A DNA stretch of 64,000 bases, taken from assembly GCA_964425195.1 (NCBI GenBank), contig CAYRLG010000003.1:124001-188000 (forward strand), in the 5' to 3' direction. Below the pieces are notes generated by a model. It saw only the letters and a program-made list of their open reading frames with translations, had not been told where the DNA came from and searched no databases. This DNA is from Desulfamplus sp964425195. GTDB taxonomy: Bacteria > Desulfobacterota > Desulfobacteria > Desulfobacterales > Desulfobacteraceae. Positions 41,976 to 50,855 of the stretch are shown here, piece after piece; the stretch's first letter is position 1, and the number at the start of each line of letters is the position of its first letter. Made by a program: the position numbers and the translations under genes.

Positions 41976-43586
41976 ATGAAGACAACGACATCAAAACTTA
42001 TTATCTTACTATCCATATTCTTTGTAGTATTTGGAAACATATCTTTTTTCTCAAATGTTATTGAAATCTATCCTGTTACCTCAAAAAACCTCCCTTTTTT
42101 GATCTCATTAGCAGTTGTACTGACATTAGTTATTATTTTTCTTCTTTCTCTTGTCTGCTATAAGCATACGACCAAGCCGATTTTGATTCTTTTGCTTTTA
42201 ATATCTTCTTTCACCAGCTATTTTATGGACAGCTATAATGTGGTTATAGATCACACAATGATTCAAAATATTGTTCAAACAGATATGGCTGAATCGATAG
42301 ACCTGATGAGTCTAAAAATGGCTGTATATTTTTTTCTATTGGGTATCATTCCGTCAACATTAGTTTATAAGGCTGATATTGTATATAACACGTTTAAAAA
42401 GGAGTTTATTTCAAGATTAAAGCTCTCTTTAATCTCTCTTCTCTTTATTGGTGCTGTTATTTTAATTTTTGGTAATTTTTATGCATCTTTTTTTAGAGAG
42501 CACAAACCTTTACGGTATTATACAAATCCTACCTACTATATCTATTCAACAGGAAAATATATCAGTAAAATTTACAAAAGCAGCATTACAGTTACTCTTA
42601 AGCAGATTGGTTTAGACGCAAAAATACCTCCAAGCGATATAAAAAGAGAGTTGATTATCCTTGTGGTTGGTGAGGCAGCAAGAGCTGATAGATTTTCTAT
42701 AAACGGGTATAACAGAGAGACCAATCCTCTGCTTAAAACAAAAAAAAATCTTATTACATTTTCAGATTTCTGGTCTTGCGGTACATCAACAGCAGTATCT
42801 GTTCCATGTATGTTTTCAATTTATGGTCAATCTAATTTTACCAATGAGAAAGGAGATTCAACAGAAAACCTTCTTGATATTTTACAACGGGCAGGAGTCA
42901 ATGTTCTTTGGAGAGATAACAATTCTGATTCCAAAGGAGTTGCATTGAGGGTTACTTATCAAGACTACAAAACACCTGAAACAAACCCGATATGCGATAT
43001 TGAGTGCAGAGATGAAGGAATGCTTTCCAACTTGCAAGAATATATTAATTCGCATAATCAGGGTGATATTTTTATTCTGCTCCACCAGATGGGCAATCAT
43101 GGACCAGCATATTATAAAAGATATCCGCCTGCTTTTGAAAAATATACCCCTGTCTGTAAGAGCAATCAATTAGAAGATTGTACAAAAGAGGAAATTAATA
43201 ATGCTTATGACAATGCAATATTATACACAGACTACTTTTTATCAAAAGTGATTGATTTTCTTAACACTAATAATGAAAATTTTGAAACAGCAATGTTTTA
43301 TATAGGAGATCATGGGGAGTCTCTTGGTGAAAAAGGTATATATCTTCACGGTCTTCCAAATTTAATTGCACCTGACACGCAGAAACATATCCCATGTATT
43401 ATCTGGTTTGGAGATAGCTTTGATAAAGAGGAGGTTAACTTCAACACCCTTAAAGATAAAGTTAATAACAGATATTCTCATGATAATCTCTTGCATACGA
43501 TATTAGGTTTGATGGAAATCCAAACATCTGTTTATATAAAAGAGATGGATATTATTGATCATATTGATGATAAAGATGATGATTAG
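41976..43586 (+). CDS. eptA: EptA-family lipid A phosphoethanolamine transferase
   Basis: Inner-membrane transferase adding phosphoethanolamine to lipid A or another envelope glycolipid, with its catalytic domain in the periplasm. It is 536 residues. About five transmembrane helices lie within residues 6-175. The periplasmic sulfatase-like domain has E233 (VVGEAARADRF), the nucleophile T270 in SCGTSTAVSVPCMFS, and late zinc ligands in GDHGESLGEKG. Cysteines near CDIEC suggest the usual disulfides. No strong RBS is visible; GAGG lies about 20 bases upstream. It is followed closely by a PAP2 phosphatase and a DUF202 gene. It probably contributes to resistance to cationic peptides (inference). 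Confidence 0.93.
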   Translation: MKTTTSKLIILLSIFFVVFGNISFFSNVIEIYPVTSKNLPFLISLAVVLTLVIIFLLSLVCYKHTTKPILILLLLISSFTSYFMDSYNVVIDHTMIQNIVQTDMAESIDLMSLKMAVYFFLLGIIPSTLVYKADIVYNTFKKEFISRLKLSLISLLFIGAVILIFGNFYASFFREHKPLRYYTNPTYYIYSTGKYISKIYKSSITVTLKQIGLDAKIPPSDIKRELIILVVGEAARADRFSINGYNRETNPLLKTKKNLITFSDFWSCGTSTAVSVPCMFSIYGQSNFTNEKGDSTENLLDILQRAGVNVLWRDNNSDSKGVALRVTYQDYKTPETNPICDIECRDEGMLSNLQEYINSHNQGDIFILLHQMGNHGPAYYKRYPPAFEKYTPVCKSNQLEDCTKEEINNAYDNAILYTDYFLSKVIDFLNTNNENFETAMFYIGDHGESLGEKGIYLHGLPNLIAPDTQKHIPCIIWFGDSFDKEEVNFNTLKDKVNNRYSHDNLLHTILGLMEIQTSVYIKEMDIIDHIDDKDDD

Positions 43587-43600
43587 CTGGATTAAGAAAA

Positions 43601-44347
43601 ATGACGATTAACTCTAACAATACCCAGTACAAACTATGGAACAACCCGTATAAGGCATTTAACAAAAGTTTGCTTAATAAATGGCTGATTATCACATCGA
43701 TTATTCTTTTTGCTTCCATGTTTCTATTTGAGATGACAAATATTGATTTAATGATACAGAAATACTTTTATGATTCTAATTTAAATGAATGGATAATTAA
43801 CCGTAATAACGCAGTTTTAAAATTTATTTTTTATGATGGCATTAAGATAGGATTAATTATATTTGCAGCAGCTATTCTAATATCTCTGATTATTTTCAGG
43901 AAAAAGCAATTTATTCAAGATTATAAAAGAGGTTTGTTAATAGTGGTTATTTCAGCAGTTGCGGTTCCTTCTGTAATCGGTGGGTTAAAAATGGTTACAA
44001 ATACCCCGTGCCCTAAAAATATAGTTGATTTTAACGGCTGTTACCCTTACGTAAAAGTATTTGATTCATACCCTTCAGATTTTTATCAAAAGGAAAAGAT
44101 AGAGTGTTTTCCAGCAGGTCATGCAAGCGGAGGATTTGCACTTTTATCGCTCTTCTTTGTATTTAAAAGCAGTAAAAATAGAAAATTAGCCTTATTATCA
44201 TCAATGACTGTGGGGTGGAGTATGGGGATTTATAAGATGCTAATAGGAGATCATTTTTTCAGCCATACCTTTATTACCATGATATTAGCATGGCTTACTA
44301 TTTTGATAGCTGTTAGATTTGTGGTCAGCTATCCTTTTGTAAAATAA
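43601..44347 (+). CDS. PAP2-family membrane phosphatase
   Basis: 248 residues with about six membrane segments and the phosphatidic acid phosphatase type 2 motifs in modified form: KMVTNTPCP (motif 1), CFPAGHASGG (motif 2, PSGH-like) and GDHFFSHTFITM (motif 3, H with downstream acid missing or shifted). Such proteins dephosphorylate or transfer phosphate on lipid A, undecaprenyl diphosphate or other lipids. It starts 14 bases after eptA, and the pairing with EptA suggests that it modifies lipid A phosphate groups (LpxE/LpxT-like). The exact reaction is not determined by sequence. Confidence 0.85.
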   Translation: MTINSNNTQYKLWNNPYKAFNKSLLNKWLIITSIILFASMFLFEMTNIDLMIQKYFYDSNLNEWIINRNNAVLKFIFYDGIKIGLIIFAAAILISLIIFRKKQFIQDYKRGLLIVVISAVAVPSVIGGLKMVTNTPCPKNIVDFNGCYPYVKVFDSYPSDFYQKEKIECFPAGHASGGFALLSLFFVFKSSKNRKLALLSSMTVGWSMGIYKMLIGDHFFSHTFITMILAWLTILIAVRFVVSYPFVK

Positions 44348-44374
44348 TATAATTTAAATTGATAAGCGGCAATA

Positions 44375-44665
44375 ATGATAGAAAATGAAGCATATAATCC
44401 AGTAAATAAAACTGAGATGCGTGATGAGCTGGCAATAAAAAGGACTCATTTAGCAAATGAACGGACACTATTGGCATACTTACGAGCAGGAATATCGCTG
44501 ATATTGGCTGGAGTAACTTTTATCCATTTCTCTCAAGAGATATGGTTTAAAATTATAGGCATTATCTGTATTCCAGTAGGGGGAATTGTGATATCTGTTG
44601 GTATAGTGAGATATAAAACAAACAGCAGACATATTGAGTCAATGTGCGCTGAATGCAGGATATAA
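44375..44665 (+). CDS. DUF202 small membrane protein
   Basis: 96 residues. The motif LAIKRTHLANERTLLAYLR followed by two hydrophobic segments (AGISLILAGVTFIHF and IIGIICIPVGGIVISVGI) is diagnostic of the DUF202/YidH family. Function is unknown in bacteria; eukaryotic relatives are fused to vacuolar transporter chaperone proteins. It starts 27 bases after the PAP2 gene and probably belongs to the same envelope-modification operon. A decayed insertion element begins 7 bases after its stop. Confidence 0.9.
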   Translation: MIENEAYNPVNKTEMRDELAIKRTHLANERTLLAYLRAGISLILAGVTFIHFSQEIWFKIIGIICIPVGGIVISVGIVRYKTNSRHIESMCAECRI

Positions 44666-44672
44666 CATATAT

Positions 44673-45038
44673 TGGTAGTCCTGCAATCAGGTTCTGTATA
44701 GCATACAGCACATGCCGATAGAGATTGTGCTCCACTCCAGAGCTATCTCAACTGCTTACATGAACACCTATAACTTCACGGGTCTTTCTGTCTATAGCTA
44801 ACCAGATCCATTTTTTATTTTTCTTGTTATCTACAAATGATCACATTTCATCGCACTCTACTGTGAGACGACTTTTTTTAACCGCAGCATTTATTTTTTG
44901 AGGAATTGCTTTATATTTGCCGTTTACATAATTTTGCAGCCAACTTTCTGACACTTGTGTTACACGGACTATTCCTGCAGGGGAATGATTCATAATCATT
45001 ATCAGAAAAATCATCATCATTCAAATGCAGGACTACCA
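44673..45038. mobile_element. Decayed IS1-like element with intact 13-base terminal inverted repeats
   Basis: TGGTAGTCCTGCA (44673-44685) and TGCAGGACTACCA (45026-45038) are exact inverse copies bounding 366 bases. The interior carries a broken minus-strand transposase reading frame. A complete IS1 is about 770 bases, so roughly half is deleted. No target-site duplication is evident in the flanking bases, which suggests old age or rearrangement. Confidence 0.78.
44674..44984 (-). pseudogene. IS1-family transposase remnant
   Basis: Read on the minus strand, the frame gives RVTQVSESWLQNYVNGKYK, then ECDEM-stop-SFVDNKKNKKWIWLAIDRKTRE-like sequence, matching the HTH and DDE regions of IS1 transposases (ECDEMWSFV is usual). 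The conserved tryptophan codon is TGA at 44841-44843, and a second in-frame TGA lies at 44748-44750. The zinc-finger N-terminus and the C-terminal catalytic end are missing. It cannot produce an active transposase. Confidence 0.8.
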
Positions 45039-45088
45039 TTACTCCGAAGTTGTTCTGATAGTAAAAAACTTGTTTGTGACTCAGACTA

Positions 45089-45113
45089 CCCACCGCCTCT
45101 GGCGGTGGGTTTT
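45089..45113 (+). terminator. Strong Rho-independent terminator / IS-type hairpin
   Basis: CCCACCGCC-TCT-GGCGGTGGG (45089-45109) is a perfect 9-pair G-C-rich stem followed by TTTT. It is the most GC-rich spot in this AT-rich region. It terminates readthrough from the eptA set toward the convergent amtB gene. Similar GC hairpins also mark ends of IS200/IS605 elements, so it could be a transposon relic. Confidence 0.75.
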
Positions 45114-45144
45114 ACTTATTATAATAATAGGGGGGAGTTATTTA

Positions 45145-46554
45145 TCACATCTCAAATGCTCTCTCACCATGAACCGAGCTGTCAAGACCTGTGATTTCAT
45201 CATCTTTATCAACTCTTATGCCAGATGTGATAGCACGTGTGATATATACTACAACCAGCGTTGCAACTGCACTGTAGGCTGCTGTTGCAACTATAGATAC
45301 TAACTGTGTCCATACCTGCCCAGCATTTCCATAAAGAAGACCAGCAGCACCTTCAGTAATAGAGGGATCAGCAAAGATGCCGGTTGCAATTGCTCCCCAT
45401 ATTCCGCATACGCCGTGAACACCAAAGGCATCTAAGGAGTCATCATATCCCATTTTACGTTTAAGTATAGATACGCTGAAAAAACCTATTATACCTGCAA
45501 CCAAACCAATAACAAGTGATGATGCAAGGTTTACAAATCCTGATGCCGGAGTTATTGCTACAAGCCCAGCCACAACTCCTGATGCTATTCCAAGCAGAGT
45601 CGGTTTTTTAGTATGAAACCACTCGATGAGCATCCATGCGATTCCACCGGCAGCAGCAGCACTGTTGGTTACAAGAAATGCAGAGGCTGCAACACCGTCA
45701 GCAGCAAGCCTGCTTCCTGCATTAAATCCAAACCACCCAAACCATAATAGACCTGCACCAAGGGCAGTCAATGCAACGCTTGAAGGGAACATAGCTTCAG
45801 AACCATAACCAACTCTTTTCCCTAAAACAAGGGCAAGCACAAGACCAGCAATACCCGCATTTATATGTACAACATTACCGCCTGCATAGTCGAGAGCACC
45901 CATCTTAGCCATCCAGCCTCCGCCCCATACCCAGTGGGCAACAGGAGCATATACAACAGTTATCCATAGAACAAGAAATATGAGCCATGATGAAAATTTC
46001 ATTCTATCGACTACAGAACCGAGCACTAAAGCCACTGTAATACATGCAAATGTCATCTGAAATACTACAAAAACTAACGTTGGTATTGTGCCTGTTATGC
46101 CAGCCGGCGTAATACCAGAGAGGAGAAAGTGGTCAAATCCTCCTATTATTCCACCCTTATCAGGTCCAAATGCTATTGTGTATCCCCACATTACCCAGAC
46201 AACGCTTCCTACACAATACGCCATGAATGTCATTGCATAAGTGTTCAAAAGGTTTTTATAGCGGGACATACCACCGTAGAAGAGTGCAAGTCCTGCAGGC
46301 GTCATAACCATAACAAGTGCGGTTGCAACAATAATCCAAGATGTATCGCCAGAGTTTATAGTTGCTACCTCTTCTGCTGCAAAAGCACTCCCTACAGAAA
46401 GTATTGAGAGAAACATTATCAATAGTGCTTTATTTAGAGGTGTTATTCTGTATATCTTTTTTGTCTCTCTAAATAGTCGTCTTATCTTTTCAGGCAAAAA
46501 ACTGTTTATAGCTGTTTTTTCATGTTTTGAGTTGTATCTGGTTAGTACATTCAT
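45145..46554 (-). CDS. amtB: Ammonium transporter
   Basis: Trimeric membrane channel for ammonium/ammonia. 469 residues from the ATG at 46554, chosen because AAGGAGAGG (46564-46572) lies 9 bases upstream; the longer TTG frame runs through this RBS. A signal-like hydrophobic segment ends at SAFA (about residue 59), preceded by an unusually long N-region of some 40 residues. About 11 helices follow; FYGGMSRYKN, DYAGGNVVHINAG, FGWFGFNAGS, GVHGVCGIWGAI and the C-terminal GLDSSVHGERAFEM tail (the PII-binding end) are classic. No glnK is adjacent. A sigma-54 promoter lies upstream, so it is likely induced by nitrogen limitation. Confidence 0.97.
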   Translation of the reverse strand: MNVLTRYNSKHEKTAINSFLPEKIRRLFRETKKIYRITPLNKALLIMFLSILSVGSAFAAEEVATINSGDTSWIIVATALVMVMTPAGLALFYGGMSRYKNLLNTYAMTFMAYCVGSVVWVMWGYTIAFGPDKGGIIGGFDHFLLSGITPAGITGTIPTLVFVVFQMTFACITVALVLGSVVDRMKFSSWLIFLVLWITVVYAPVAHWVWGGGWMAKMGALDYAGGNVVHINAGIAGLVLALVLGKRVGYGSEAMFPSSVALTALGAGLLWFGWFGFNAGSRLAADGVAASAFLVTNSAAAAGGIAWMLIEWFHTKKPTLLGIASGVVAGLVAITPASGFVNLASSLVIGLVAGIIGFFSVSILKRKMGYDDSLDAFGVHGVCGIWGAIATGIFADPSITEGAAGLLYGNAGQVWTQLVSIVATAAYSAVATLVVVYITRAITSGIRVDKDDEITGLDSSVHGERAFEM

Positions 46555-46648
46555 CTCTTTATACCTCTCCTTCAAATAGTAATTTAAATGATTAATTAAT
46601 TAAATAGTTGTTAATTTTTTATGACACTTACTTTTTGAAGGTATATGT

Positions 46649-46664
46649 AGCAAGGATAATACCA
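46649..46664 (-). promoter_or_regulatory. Sigma-54 promoter of amtB
   Basis: On the minus strand TGGTATTATCCTTGCT has GG and GC separated by exactly 10 bases, with TGG at -24 and TTGC at -12 (consensus TGGCAC-N5-TTGCW). It lies about 95 bases before the amtB start. NtrC-type enhancer sites were not recognised in the AT-rich remainder (46665-46831). Confidence 0.72.
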
Positions 46665-46831
46665 GATGCGAAGCTATCTATCTATTTTTAAAGAGTAAAT
46701 ATAAAAAAACATATTAATTACAGGACATTAAAAATTATTTTTTATTAAAAAAATTATGTATAATAGAAATGAGGATTAGATAAAATCCATTTTTGTAAGT
46801 TTTAGACCGTAAAACTACATTATTGAAAATA

Positions 46832-47596
46832 CTACTTGATGGCAATCATTGATGCAAAATTAAACCACTTAAGCCAAACATCCACTGTATTAAATCCTGC
46901 CAATTTAATCCTTTTAATATGTTCCTCAATAGTCTCTGGAATCAATATATTTTCAAGTGCCTCCCTTTTTCTACTTATTTCAAGTTCTGAATACCCATTC
47001 TCCAATTTGAATTTTTTATAAAAATCTTGCTCAAGCTCAGATATGAGAGTCTCTTTATGGATTATTTTCTCAGTCAACAGAAGAGCACCCCCCTTATTTA
47101 AACCATTATAAATTCCTTTAATAAAATCATCTCTTTTTAACGGTTTAATGAACTGCATAGTAAGATTTACAATAACAACTGATGCGTTTGATATTACAAT
47201 TTCCTCTGCAAGAGCCAAAATAAGATCAATATTGTTAGGTTTATCAATGCTGTTATTAATTGGCTTGGAATCAGGAATAGCGTTTTTTTGTTTAAGCCTA
47301 TTTCTATATTTCTCAATCATGGGGGCAGAGCTATCAACCGCAACCATTTTATATGGCTTACCTGCAAATTCTTCATCTATTATAAAACCAAGATTGCCAT
47401 GAGAGCAGCCCAGATCGTAAATCTTTGTCCCTTTTTTATAAAAATGTGATGTAAGTTGACACTGTCTTTTAAGACTCTCCATATAGAGAGGGACAGAACG
47501 TTTAATCATGTCATCAAACACTGATGTAACTTCTTCGTTAAATTCAAAAGCATCTACAGGATCACTTTTAGATGCAAATATATTATCTTTTCCCAT
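46832..47596 (-). CDS. cmoA: Carboxy-S-adenosyl-L-methionine synthase CmoA
   Basis: Makes carboxy-SAM from SAM and prephenate, the donor used by CmoB. 254 residues. The N-terminus DNIFASKSDPVDAFEFNEEV, then VFDDMIKRSVPLY, matches CmoA rather than general methyltransferases. The SAM loop is YDLGCSHGNLGF, and VNLTMQFI plus LLLTEKI are further family blocks. A polar 14-residue stretch (KPINNSIDKPNNID) near the centre is extra. CmoB is encoded about 42 kb away at 3832-4899; the usual cmoA-cmoB adjacency is broken. The gene lies between amtB and tcdA on the same strand. Confidence 0.92.
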   Translation of the reverse strand: MGKDNIFASKSDPVDAFEFNEEVTSVFDDMIKRSVPLYMESLKRQCQLTSHFYKKGTKIYDLGCSHGNLGFIIDEEFAGKPYKMVAVDSSAPMIEKYRNRLKQKNAIPDSKPINNSIDKPNNIDLILALAEEIVISNASVVIVNLTMQFIKPLKRDDFIKGIYNGLNKGGALLLTEKIIHKETLISELEQDFYKKFKLENGYSELEISRKREALENILIPETIEEHIKRIKLAGFNTVDVWLKWFNFASMIAIK

Positions 47597-47647
47597 CTTT
47601 TCTCAACTTAATGCTCAAATGTAATATTACCGCTTAAATATAAAATT

Positions 47648-48400
47648 TTACCAATCAACAAGATCGTCTAAAATAATCTTAATTGCCTCAAGAGCAGCGA
47701 TATAGCCAAAAATACCGCTTATCATCGAGAGGCTTCCCATTGGATTTCTAAGCCTACCACTATCAAAATAGTTATCTTCAAGGATATTAGAGACACTATC
47801 TTTTTTTGCAATCTCTGTAGAATAGACACAGTGAATACCTCTATCAATTCCCATTCTTCTAAGTCTTTTTCTGACCGATTTTGCTAATGGACACCCTTCT
47901 GTTTCTGAAATATCACCCGTCTTTATGGCTGTAATATCTTTGCGGCGAGCAGCTCCCATGCTTGAAACTACAGGTATCTCTCTTTTAACTAACTCATATA
48001 AAATATTGACTTTTGGATTAAGGCTGTCAATTGCGTCAACTACAACATCAGTGCCAGAGCTAAATACGTGGTCAAAATTCTCTTTATGGCAAAGTGTATT
48101 AAAACACTCAATTTGCATGTCCGGATTTATCTGCTTTAACCGCTCAAAGGCAACATCAACTTTGGGGCGACCAATATTAGACTCTAATGCAAGAAGCTGA
48201 CGGTTAAAGTTACTAATGCCAATAGCATCAAAATCAATAATCTGTAACTTACCAATCCCACTTCTTGCAAGTGCTTCAATTGCATGAGAGCCTACAGCTC
48301 CAAGTCCTATCACAGTAACTATTGACTCTTCAAGTCTATCCATTGCATTTGACCCAAGTAACAGCTCTGTACGTTTAAATTTTTCTCTATTAAATACCAT
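47648..48400 (-). CDS. tcdA: tRNA threonylcarbamoyladenosine dehydratase
   Basis: E1/ThiF-like ATP-dependent enzyme that cyclises t6A37 of tRNA to ct6A. 250 residues. Family features are the nucleotide-binding VTVIGLGAVGSHAIEALARS, IIDFDAIGISNFNRQ, VVDAIDSLNPKV and SMGAARRKD, and the late CVYSTE. It begins with RTELLLG, as in E. coli TcdA. It is 14 bases downstream of the universal stress protein gene and 51 bases upstream of cmoA, so two tRNA-modification genes sit side by side in a likely operon. Confidence 0.93.
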   Translation of the reverse strand: MVFNREKFKRTELLLGSNAMDRLEESIVTVIGLGAVGSHAIEALARSGIGKLQIIDFDAIGISNFNRQLLALESNIGRPKVDVAFERLKQINPDMQIECFNTLCHKENFDHVFSSGTDVVVDAIDSLNPKVNILYELVKREIPVVSSMGAARRKDITAIKTGDISETEGCPLAKSVRKRLRRMGIDRGIHCVYSTEIAKKDSVSNILEDNYFDSGRLRNPMGSLSMISGIFGYIAALEAIKIILDDLVDW

Positions 48401-48414
48401 TAGTTAGCACTTGT

Positions 48415-49275
48415 TCAATAGCAGACCCAAAGAGCTGCCCCCTCTATCTCTTTAAACAGTGTGTAACAGACCTCTCCTTTAAAGATTCTTTTTAAAGGAT
48501 TGCTCTCTCCGCCAGATCTGCCTAAAGCGACAGCAGCATATCTTTTTTTATCTGCCTCTTCTAATATCATTTTTGCCAAATTACCCTTTTCAAAGATCAT
48601 AGTCTCAATTAGCTCTTCAGAAAATTGATTATTTTTAAGCTGTTCAACTGTTTTATCAAGAATCTTAGCTGCACTTCTCTTATCATCCATAATAAAGATT
48701 GTGACACGATGCCTATTATCTCTGCCAAGGATAAACCCAACATGATCAGCCATTCTGTAAGAGGTCTCTGAACCGTCAACGTAAAGTAAAACATTTTTTC
48801 TATCAGGTTCAGCAGAGCGGCATAGCCACAATGGGAAAGCAAAAGTCTGCTTAAACAACTCTTCACTTACACTCTCATCAAAGATTTTTTCAAGCATTGA
48901 TAAACCTCTGCGACCAATAAGAACAGCATCATAAAGCCCTTTTTCCCCCTCCTGTATAATATCAGATACTTTTGAAAATATTCTCTCCTGAATTTTGGTA
49001 TTCACGTTATCAACAAGAAATCCTAAATCAGTACATACTGTTTTTGCATTCTCCAAAGCTGTTAACATTTCTGTGCGAATCTGTTTTCGCTGCTCTTGCT
49101 GATGAATATCGGCTTCAAGAGAACGCTCCGTCTCCCAAAGCAGAGGAGGTTTAGGAGCAGTAGTGAAAAGAGTTGCTTTTATCTCTTGCTTATCTGAAAA
49201 AAAATAACCTGCAAATCTGGCAGCAGACAGACAGCTTTTATCATCTGAAACTGTTATCATAAAATGTTTTTCCAT
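48415..49275 (-). CDS. Tandem universal stress protein
   Basis: 286 residues with two UspA-like alpha/beta domains (about 1-140 and 141-286). The second half has VLLYVDGSETSYRMADHVG, and both halves carry short glycine-rich loops (IGRRGLSMLEK; ALGRSGGESNPLKRI) that resemble the ATP-binding G-X2-G-X9-G(S/T) motif. It could bind nucleotides, but activity is unknown. A strong RBS, AAGGAGATAACTCA, precedes the ATG. It is followed closely by tcdA. Confidence 0.88.
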   Translation of the reverse strand: MEKHFMITVSDDKSCLSAARFAGYFFSDKQEIKATLFTTAPKPPLLWETERSLEADIHQQEQRKQIRTEMLTALENAKTVCTDLGFLVDNVNTKIQERIFSKVSDIIQEGEKGLYDAVLIGRRGLSMLEKIFDESVSEELFKQTFAFPLWLCRSAEPDRKNVLLYVDGSETSYRMADHVGFILGRDNRHRVTIFIMDDKRSAAKILDKTVEQLKNNQFSEELIETMIFEKGNLAKMILEEADKKRYAAVALGRSGGESNPLKRIFKGEVCYTLFKEIEGAALWVCY

Positions 49276-49328
49276 TGAGTTATCTCCTTATTTAACAAGC
49301 AAATATATCACAGTGAATTATTATGTTA

Positions 49329-50855
49329 TTAGCTATTATCCACTAAGTTTAGAGTTTTTTCTACAGCTCTTTTCCAGCCTGAATAGCCTTTTACTCTTCT
49401 CTTTTCATCCATATTAGGTTGCCAGATAGAGTCAATTGACCAGTTTGCCTTTAACTGCTCAACTCCTCTCCAAAAACCTACAGCAATACCAGCTGCGTAT
49501 GCTGCACCAAGTGCGGTTGTCTCTGTAGTCTTTGGACGAATAACTGGAACATTTAGAATATCTGATTGAAACTGCATAAGCAGTCTGTTTTTAACCATAC
49601 CACCATCAACTTTAAGTGTTGTAAGCTCAACTCCAGAATCTAAATTCATTGCATCAACAATATCTTTTGTCTGATAGGCAGTTGCTTCAAGAACAGCTCT
49701 TGCAATATGGTTTCTATTAGCATATCTGGTTAGCCCAACAATTACGCCACGAGCATCTGCTCTCCAATAAGGGGCAAATAGCCCTGAAAATGCAGGAACA
49801 CAATAGACACCTCCATTATCCTCTACTAATGAGGCAAGTGTTTCAATTTCAGGAGCACTACGGATCATCTGAAGATTGTCTCGAACCCACTGAACCAATG
49901 CCCCAGCCATAGCAACAGAACCTTCAAGAGCATATATCGGTTTTTCATCTCCTATCTGGTAACCAAGTGTAGTTAAAAGTCCATGCTTTGACTGCACAGC
50001 TCTATTGCCGGTGTTTAGAAGCATGAAACATCCTGTTCCGTATGTGTTTTTTGCCTCTCCCTTCTCAAAACAGGTCTGACCAAAAAGAGCTGCCTGCTGA
50101 TCCCCAAGATTTCCACACACAGGTATCTCTGCTCCAAGAGGTCCCTCTTTTCTTGTTATTCCCCATGTTCTGCTGTCAGATGATGGCGTAATACGAGGAA
50201 GTAGAGAATCGGGAATATCGAGTATCTTTAAAATCTCCTTATCCCACTTTAATGTTGCAATATCCATAAGCATGGTACGACTTGCATTAGTTACGTCAGT
50301 AACATGAGAACCTCCTTTAATACCACCGGTAAGATTCCAAATGACCCACGAATCCATAGTACCAAACATGGCATTGCCTTTTAAAGCCGCCTCTTTTGCA
50401 GCTTTAACATTATCCAATACCCATCTAATCTTAGGGGCTGAAAAATATGTTGCAACTGGAAGACCTGTTTTTGCCCTAAATCTATCTTGCCCCCCCTCTT
50501 TTATGAGTCTTTCGCATATTGAGTCTGTTCGTGTACATTGCCATACAATAGCATTATAAAATGGTCTTCCGGTATCTCTATCCCAAACAAGAGAGGTCTC
50601 TCTTTGATTGGTGATCCCAACAGCAGCAAGTTCTTCTCCTGAAATTCCAGATTTGGCAAGAGCTCCTTGAATAACTGCCGCAGTATTGCCCCATACCTCC
50701 ATAGGATCATGAGCAACCCAACCCGGTTTTTCAAATATTTGACGATGCTCTTTTTGATCGATACCAACAATATTGCCACCATGATCAAATATGATAAATC
50801 GAGTGCTTGTGGTTCCCTGATCCACTGCACCTACATATCTTTTTATACTTTTCAT
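49329..50855 (-). CDS. glpK: Glycerol kinase
   Basis: ATP-dependent phosphorylation of glycerol to sn-glycerol 3-phosphate. 508 residues from the ATG at 50855; the open frame upstream has no RBS and the extra 63 codons do not resemble GlpK. The N-terminus YVGAVDQGTTSTRFIIFD and the blocks ITNQRET, WQCTRT, SAPKIRW, TYGTGCF, YALEGSV and the late VDGGMVKNRLLMQFQSD are those of FGGY kinases. It is encoded alone; neither glpF nor glpD is adjacent, while gpsA lies at 11 kb. The gene shares a 354-base divergent region with the KamA-type gene. Confidence 0.97.
   Translation of the reverse strand: MKSIKRYVGAVDQGTTSTRFIIFDHGGNIVGIDQKEHRQIFEKPGWVAHDPMEVWGNTAAVIQGALAKSGISGEELAAVGITNQRETSLVWDRDTGRPFYNAIVWQCTRTDSICERLIKEGGQDRFRAKTGLPVATYFSAPKIRWVLDNVKAAKEAALKGNAMFGTMDSWVIWNLTGGIKGGSHVTDVTNASRTMLMDIATLKWDKEILKILDIPDSLLPRITPSSDSRTWGITRKEGPLGAEIPVCGNLGDQQAALFGQTCFEKGEAKNTYGTGCFMLLNTGNRAVQSKHGLLTTLGYQIGDEKPIYALEGSVAMAGALVQWVRDNLQMIRSAPEIETLASLVEDNGGVYCVPAFSGLFAPYWRADARGVIVGLTRYANRNHIARAVLEATAYQTKDIVDAMNLDSGVELTTLKVDGGMVKNRLLMQFQSDILNVPVIRPKTTETTALGAAYAAGIAVGFWRGVEQLKANWSIDSIWQPNMDEKRRVKGYSGWKRAVEKTLNLVDNS

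Noticed and set aside
44911..45093. A 60-codon minus-strand ORF overlapping the IS remnant
   Set aside because: Different frame from the transposase remnant, with no RBS or homology; not a gene.
46555..46575. TTG start of amtB at 46575
   Set aside because: The RBS AAGGAGAGG lies within the first codons of this reading; ATG 46554 is correctly spaced from it.
46798..46816. AGTTTTA/TAAAACT hairpin as a terminator for cmoA
   Set aside because: A 7-pair AU-rich stem with no T-run on the minus strand after it; too weak to call.
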